The translations under genes were made by a program, and so were the position numbers. The notes under the pieces were generated by a model. It was not told the DNA's origin, ran no database searches, and saw only the letters and a program-made list of their open reading frames with translations. This document shows positions 60,667 to 64,000 of a stretch of DNA of 64,000 bases, piece by piece. Origin of the DNA: Lotus japonicus (lineage: Eukaryota; Streptophyta; Magnoliopsida; Fabales; Fabaceae); NCBI RefSeq assembly GCF_012489685.1, contig NC_080045.1:12363648-12427647 (forward strand). Direction: 5' to 3'. The number at the start of each line of letters is the position of its first letter. Position 1 is the first letter of the stretch.

Positions 60667-63150
60667 CTAACTAAAATACTGCTTTAGATGAGAGGCGTTC
60701 CATGTTCGTGGAACCTTTTGACCGCTTAGTTGTTCCAACTTATAAGCTCCTCCTCCAACATCGCCAATAATCCTGTAAGGCCCGCCCCAGTTGGGTGAGA
60801 GTTTGTTGTGTTTATCGGGTATTGTATTTTTTCGGAGCACTAAGTCTCCTACCCTCATTTTTCTTGGCACCACTTTTGTTGAGAACTTTCTTGCCACCTT
60901 CACTTTTCCCGCCTCATTTCTTATGTGGGCCTCTCGTTGTTCCTCGGGCAGCATGATTAGATTTGCTATTAAGTTTTCTCCGTTGTCATTTTCATTAAAC
61001 CGAGCCACTCGCCAATTTTGGTTTTCAATTTCCATTACTAATGCCCTGGGGACCCCAAATCTACAAACAATCCTTCGCCACAGGAAGTTCCTGACCTTGG
61101 CGGCCGTGATAGTTGCCACTGCCTCAGCTTCTATCCACTTAGTGAAGTAATCAACCGCCACGATGATGTACTTCATTTGTGCCTTCGCCACAGGGAATGG
61201 TCCTAAGATATCAGTCCCCCACATGGCGAACGGCCAAGGCGCCATCATGGTTGTTAATTCTTCTGGTGGAGCCTTGTGTAGGTCAGAAAAGACTTGACAT
61301 TTTTCACATTTCTTAACATACTCCAAACAATCTTTCTTCATCGTTGGCCAATAGAATCCTGCTCTTATCACCTTAACTGCCAAGGATCGCCCGCCAATAT
61401 GACTAGAACACATACCTTCGTGGACTTCCGCCATTATTCCGAGGGCGTCCTTGATATCGACACATTTGAGCATAGGAGACATGATTCCTCGCCGATACAA
61501 CTCACCACCCACCAGTGTGTAGAAACTGGCTTCCCTGCGTTTTGTTCTCGTGTTCAAATCATCCTCCTTTGGTGGGCTCTCTAAGAATGTCTTAATTGAT
61601 TCCATCCAAGATATTTCGCCCTCACTGACTGACTTTACAGCTTTCAACTTTATTTCTACCAAATCAATGCTCGGGCGAGGCAGGGTTTCTTGAATGACTG
61701 TCTGGTAGTTGCCCAATCTCCCTGTGCTTGCCAACTTCGCCAACACATCAGCCCTCTCATTTTGTCCCCTTGGGACATGTTCTATTTTGATTTCTTTGAC
61801 CTCCATCATCAATCTGCGCACCACTTCCAAATATTTGGACAGTTGCGGATCCTTCACCTGGTACTCACCTTTCACTTGTTTAACCACTAACTGCGAATCT
61901 CCTTTGATAAATAACTTCTGGACTCCCAATTCAATGGCCAACCTTAAGCCGGCAATCAGAGCCTCGTACTCAGATTGATTATTGCTCGCCTTGAACTCGA
62001 ACTTGAGAGACTGTTCAATGATCATTTTATCTGGACTTTCGATTGTTATTCCCGCCCCACTTCCAGTGTTATTAGAGGATCCATCCACAGACAGGACCCA
62101 TTCTCCTTGAGTCTTCTCTCCTTCAGTGGGTGTTAATTCCGCCACGAAGTCAATTAAACTCTGGACTGTGACTTGGCCCCTTGGCTCATATTGTATGTCA
62201 TACTCTGATAGCTCAACTGACCAGCTAACCAATCGCCCTGATAAATCAGGCTTCTGAAGTACTTGCCTTAAGGGAACATCAGTTTTAATTTTGACTTGGA
62301 AACTTTGGAAGTAAGGTCTGAGGCGCCTTGCAGTTTTCAAAATCGCCAAAGCCGCCTTTTCAATTTTTTGGTACCGCAATTCTGCCCCCTGTAAAGTATG
62401 GCTCACGAAATATATAACTTTCTGCTTTTTTCCTTCTTCCTGGAGCAAAACCGTACTTACCGCCTTGTCAGTAACCGCCAAATAGAGCACTAATGGAACG
62501 CCGGGTGTTGGCTTGGAGAGTACCGGTAATGTGGCCAATGTTTCTTTCAACTTGGTAAAAGCTTGTTCGCATTCCTCTGTCCACTGAAACTTTGAATTCT
62601 TTTTTAAACATGTGAAGAACGGGGCCGCTTTGTCACCCGCCATTGGCAAGAAACGTGACAAGGCGGCCATTCGCCCTGTCAAACGCTGAACCTCCTTTAC
62701 ACTTGTTGGGCTTTTCATCTCCAAGATCGCCCTTCCCTTATCTGGGTTCACTTCTATTCCTCTTGATGTTAACATAAATCCCAAGAACTTTCCTCCCTGG
62801 ATCCCAAAAGAACACTTCTCAGGATTCAACTTCATTTGATATGTTCTTAACTGATCAAACGCTTCTTTAAGGTCGCCACCATGATCACTAGCCCTGGCGG
62901 ATTTTACAATCATGTCATCCACATACACCTCCATATTCCTGCCTACTTGCTTTGAAAAATTTTTGTCCATGAGCCGTTGGTACGTAGCTCCTGCATTCTT
63001 CAAACCAAAAGGCATTGTCTTGTAACAATAGTTCGCCTGATTGGTCATAAATGCTGTACTTTCCTCATCCGAGGGATGCATCATAATCTGATTATAGCCC
63101 GAATAAGCGTCCATGAGACTTAAAAGTTCATTCCCTGAAGCTCCATCCAC
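60667..63150 (-). CDS. Tat-lineage Ty3/gypsy pol: RT, dual RNase H, integrase (deleted core)
   Basis: An 827-codon frame, minus strand. It begins within the RT; the RT active site YVDD is at about residues 76-79. A first RNase H region follows (about 190-330). After it comes a second RNase H with D-E-D-D residues in SVDGSSNN, SEYEAL, KGDSQLV and RADVLAKLA (about 355-480). Two consecutive RNase H domains mark the Tat lineage. An HHCC zinc finger (HEGMCSSHIGG..CEKCQ) is at about 590-630. The integrase core keeps its first Asp (WGTDILGP, residue 647) but runs from FGVPRALV (about 705) straight into the C-terminal domain (VARFNEN, then GDLVLRKN and WGGPYRI). The second Asp and the Glu are missing. 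Otherwise it ends normally (WNASHLKQYF). It cannot integrate by itself. Confidence 0.92.
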   Translation of the reverse strand: MDGASGNELLSLMDAYSGYNQIMMHPSDEESTAFMTNQANYCYKTMPFGLKNAGATYQRLMDKNFSKQVGRNMEVYVDDMIVKSARASDHGGDLKEAFDQLRTYQMKLNPEKCSFGIQGGKFLGFMLTSRGIEVNPDKGRAILEMKSPTSVKEVQRLTGRMAALSRFLPMAGDKAAPFFTCLKKNSKFQWTEECEQAFTKLKETLATLPVLSKPTPGVPLVLYLAVTDKAVSTVLLQEEGKKQKVIYFVSHTLQGAELRYQKIEKAALAILKTARRLRPYFQSFQVKIKTDVPLRQVLQKPDLSGRLVSWSVELSEYDIQYEPRGQVTVQSLIDFVAELTPTEGEKTQGEWVLSVDGSSNNTGSGAGITIESPDKMIIEQSLKFEFKASNNQSEYEALIAGLRLAIELGVQKLFIKGDSQLVVKQVKGEYQVKDPQLSKYLEVVRRLMMEVKEIKIEHVPRGQNERADVLAKLASTGRLGNYQTVIQETLPRPSIDLVEIKLKAVKSVSEGEISWMESIKTFLESPPKEDDLNTRTKRREASFYTLVGGELYRRGIMSPMLKCVDIKDALGIMAEVHEGMCSSHIGGRSLAVKVIRAGFYWPTMKKDCLEYVKKCEKCQVFSDLHKAPPEELTTMMAPWPFAMWGTDILGPFPVAKAQMKYIIVAVDYFTKWIEAEAVATITAAKVRNFLWRRIVCRFGVPRALVMEIENQNWRVARFNENDNGENLIANLIMLPEEQREAHIRNEAGKVKVARKFSTKVVPRKMRVGDLVLRKNTIPDKHNKLSPNWGGPYRIIGDVGGGAYKLEQLSGQKVPRTWNASHLKQYFS

Positions 63151-63157
63151 AAGCTTA

Positions 63158-64000
63158 TCAACATTGGGAAGTGGGTACGAATCTTTGGGACACTTTGTTC
63201 AGGCTCGTGTAGTCCGTGCACATTCGCCATTTCCCATTGGCCTTCTTGACCATTACAACATTGGCGAGCCACGTTGGGTACTGTACCTCACGGATGAAGC
63301 GAGCCTTGATCAATTTTTCAGTCTCTAATTGTACAGCCTTATTCTTTTCTTCACTCATTCTTCGTCTTGGTTGGATGACCGGGGTCGCCCCTGGTCGTAT
63401 GGCTAGTTTGTGAGTGATCACCTTGGGATCAATCCCTGGTACATCATTGATGGTCCATGCGAAGAGATCTAGATTATCACCCAGAAGGGTGATTAGTCTG
63501 TCCTCTTGTTCTGTTGTCAAACCACTGCCAATCTTTAGAAACTTGTCCTTGACTTGCACCTGCTTGGTTTCTTCCAGCGGTTGTGGGCGAAAATCATCAG
63601 CATCATCTCTTGGGTCCAAGCTAAATCCTTCTTGTGGGAAGATTTCTGTAATTCGATGGCTCTCCTTGGCGGCCTTCCGCCCATAGAGCGCCACGCTCCT
63701 CAAATAGCATTCCCTTGCTGCATTCTGGTCTACACGCAATATCCCGACCTTCCCGTTGCAGGCGGGATATTTAACAGTTAAATGAGCAGTTGAGATGACC
63801 GCGCAGACCTTGTTGAGGGTGTCTCGCCCCAAGAGTACGTTGTAATTGGCTCTACACGCCAATACTAAGTACTTTACTTGAAACTTCTTGACAAACTCTC
63901 CTTCTCCAAAGGCAGTCGGAATTTCGACGTATCCCCGCACACTGACGCGGTCCCCTGTGAATCCCACCAAAGTTCCCTTGTATGGTTTCAAATCTGATTC
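63158..64000 (-). pseudogene. Upstream pol piece: protease C-terminus and RT start, frameshifted from the next frame
   Basis: A 277-codon frame open to the right window edge. It carries the C-terminal part of the protease (ACRANYNVLLGRDTLNKV) and a linker. The RT then begins: ITHKLAIRPGATPVIQPRRR, YPTWLANVVMVKKANGKWRM, CTDYTSLNKV. The frame then breaks at about 63,190 and ends on a stop, whereas the RT continues in the next frame (60667-63150). A two-base loss explains the break. The protease active-site Asp and gag lie beyond the window edge. Confidence 0.85.

Overview
The window is nuclear DNA of a flowering plant. Its protein-coding genes have spliceosomal introns and plant-specific families: a UPL4-type HECT ligase, a chloroplast PPR protein, a PWWP protein and a type 1 lipid transfer protein. 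Its repeats are also plant-typical: a Tat-lineage Ty3/gypsy element, L1-type LINEs, hAT, Mutator and Harbinger elements, and Helitrons. Gene content and repeat style suggest a eudicot, probably a legume; the species is not identified.

Layout. 1-10.3 kb holds only repeats: a probable retrotransposon remnant, a Helitron 3' end, a 33-bp minisatellite, an RNase H pseudogene split by a hAT element, a second hAT element, an inverted LINE remnant and a Tourist-like MITE. 11-20.5 kb is a 17-exon UPL4-like HECT ubiquitin ligase gene (+), including a probable GC-AG intron. 21.1-22.4 kb is a decayed LINE. 22.9-25.1 kb is an intronless HCF152-like PPR gene (+). 26.5-35.7 kb is a repeat cluster with a PIF1-like helicase remnant, a multi-exon RPA-like remnant, LINEs (one with a 16-bp target duplication) and an orphan first exon. 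37.0-39.6 kb is an intronless PWWP-domain gene (+). 40.3 kb carries an intronless tRNA-Tyr-like pseudogene, followed by a tandemly duplicated RNase H fragment. 42.9-46.3 kb is a seven-exon gene for a serine-rich protein of unknown function (+). 48.8-50.0 kb is a type 1 nsLTP gene (+). 50.4-51.0 kb is a CCA-rich tract. 53.5-54.9 kb is a four-exon RPS23 gene (-) with TATA, telo-box and site II elements. 55.9-56.9 kb is a Mutator-like non-autonomous element with 9-bp duplications. From about 57 kb to the right edge lies the 3' part of a minus-strand Tat retroelement. It carries a spliced antisense gene and a pol region with a frameshift and an integrase core deletion.

The six host genes are unrelated single-copy-style loci (ubiquitination, plastid RNA processing, chromatin, an unknown, lipid transfer, translation) and do not form a pathway. 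The mobile elements form a nested record of insertions. The most unusual items are the antisense spliced gene in the Tat element, the GC-AG intron, the intron-free tRNA-Tyr copy, the RPA/helicase cluster with an orphan exon, and a series of elements with exact target-site duplications. All coordinates and splice sites were read by eye, with no alignment or transcript data.
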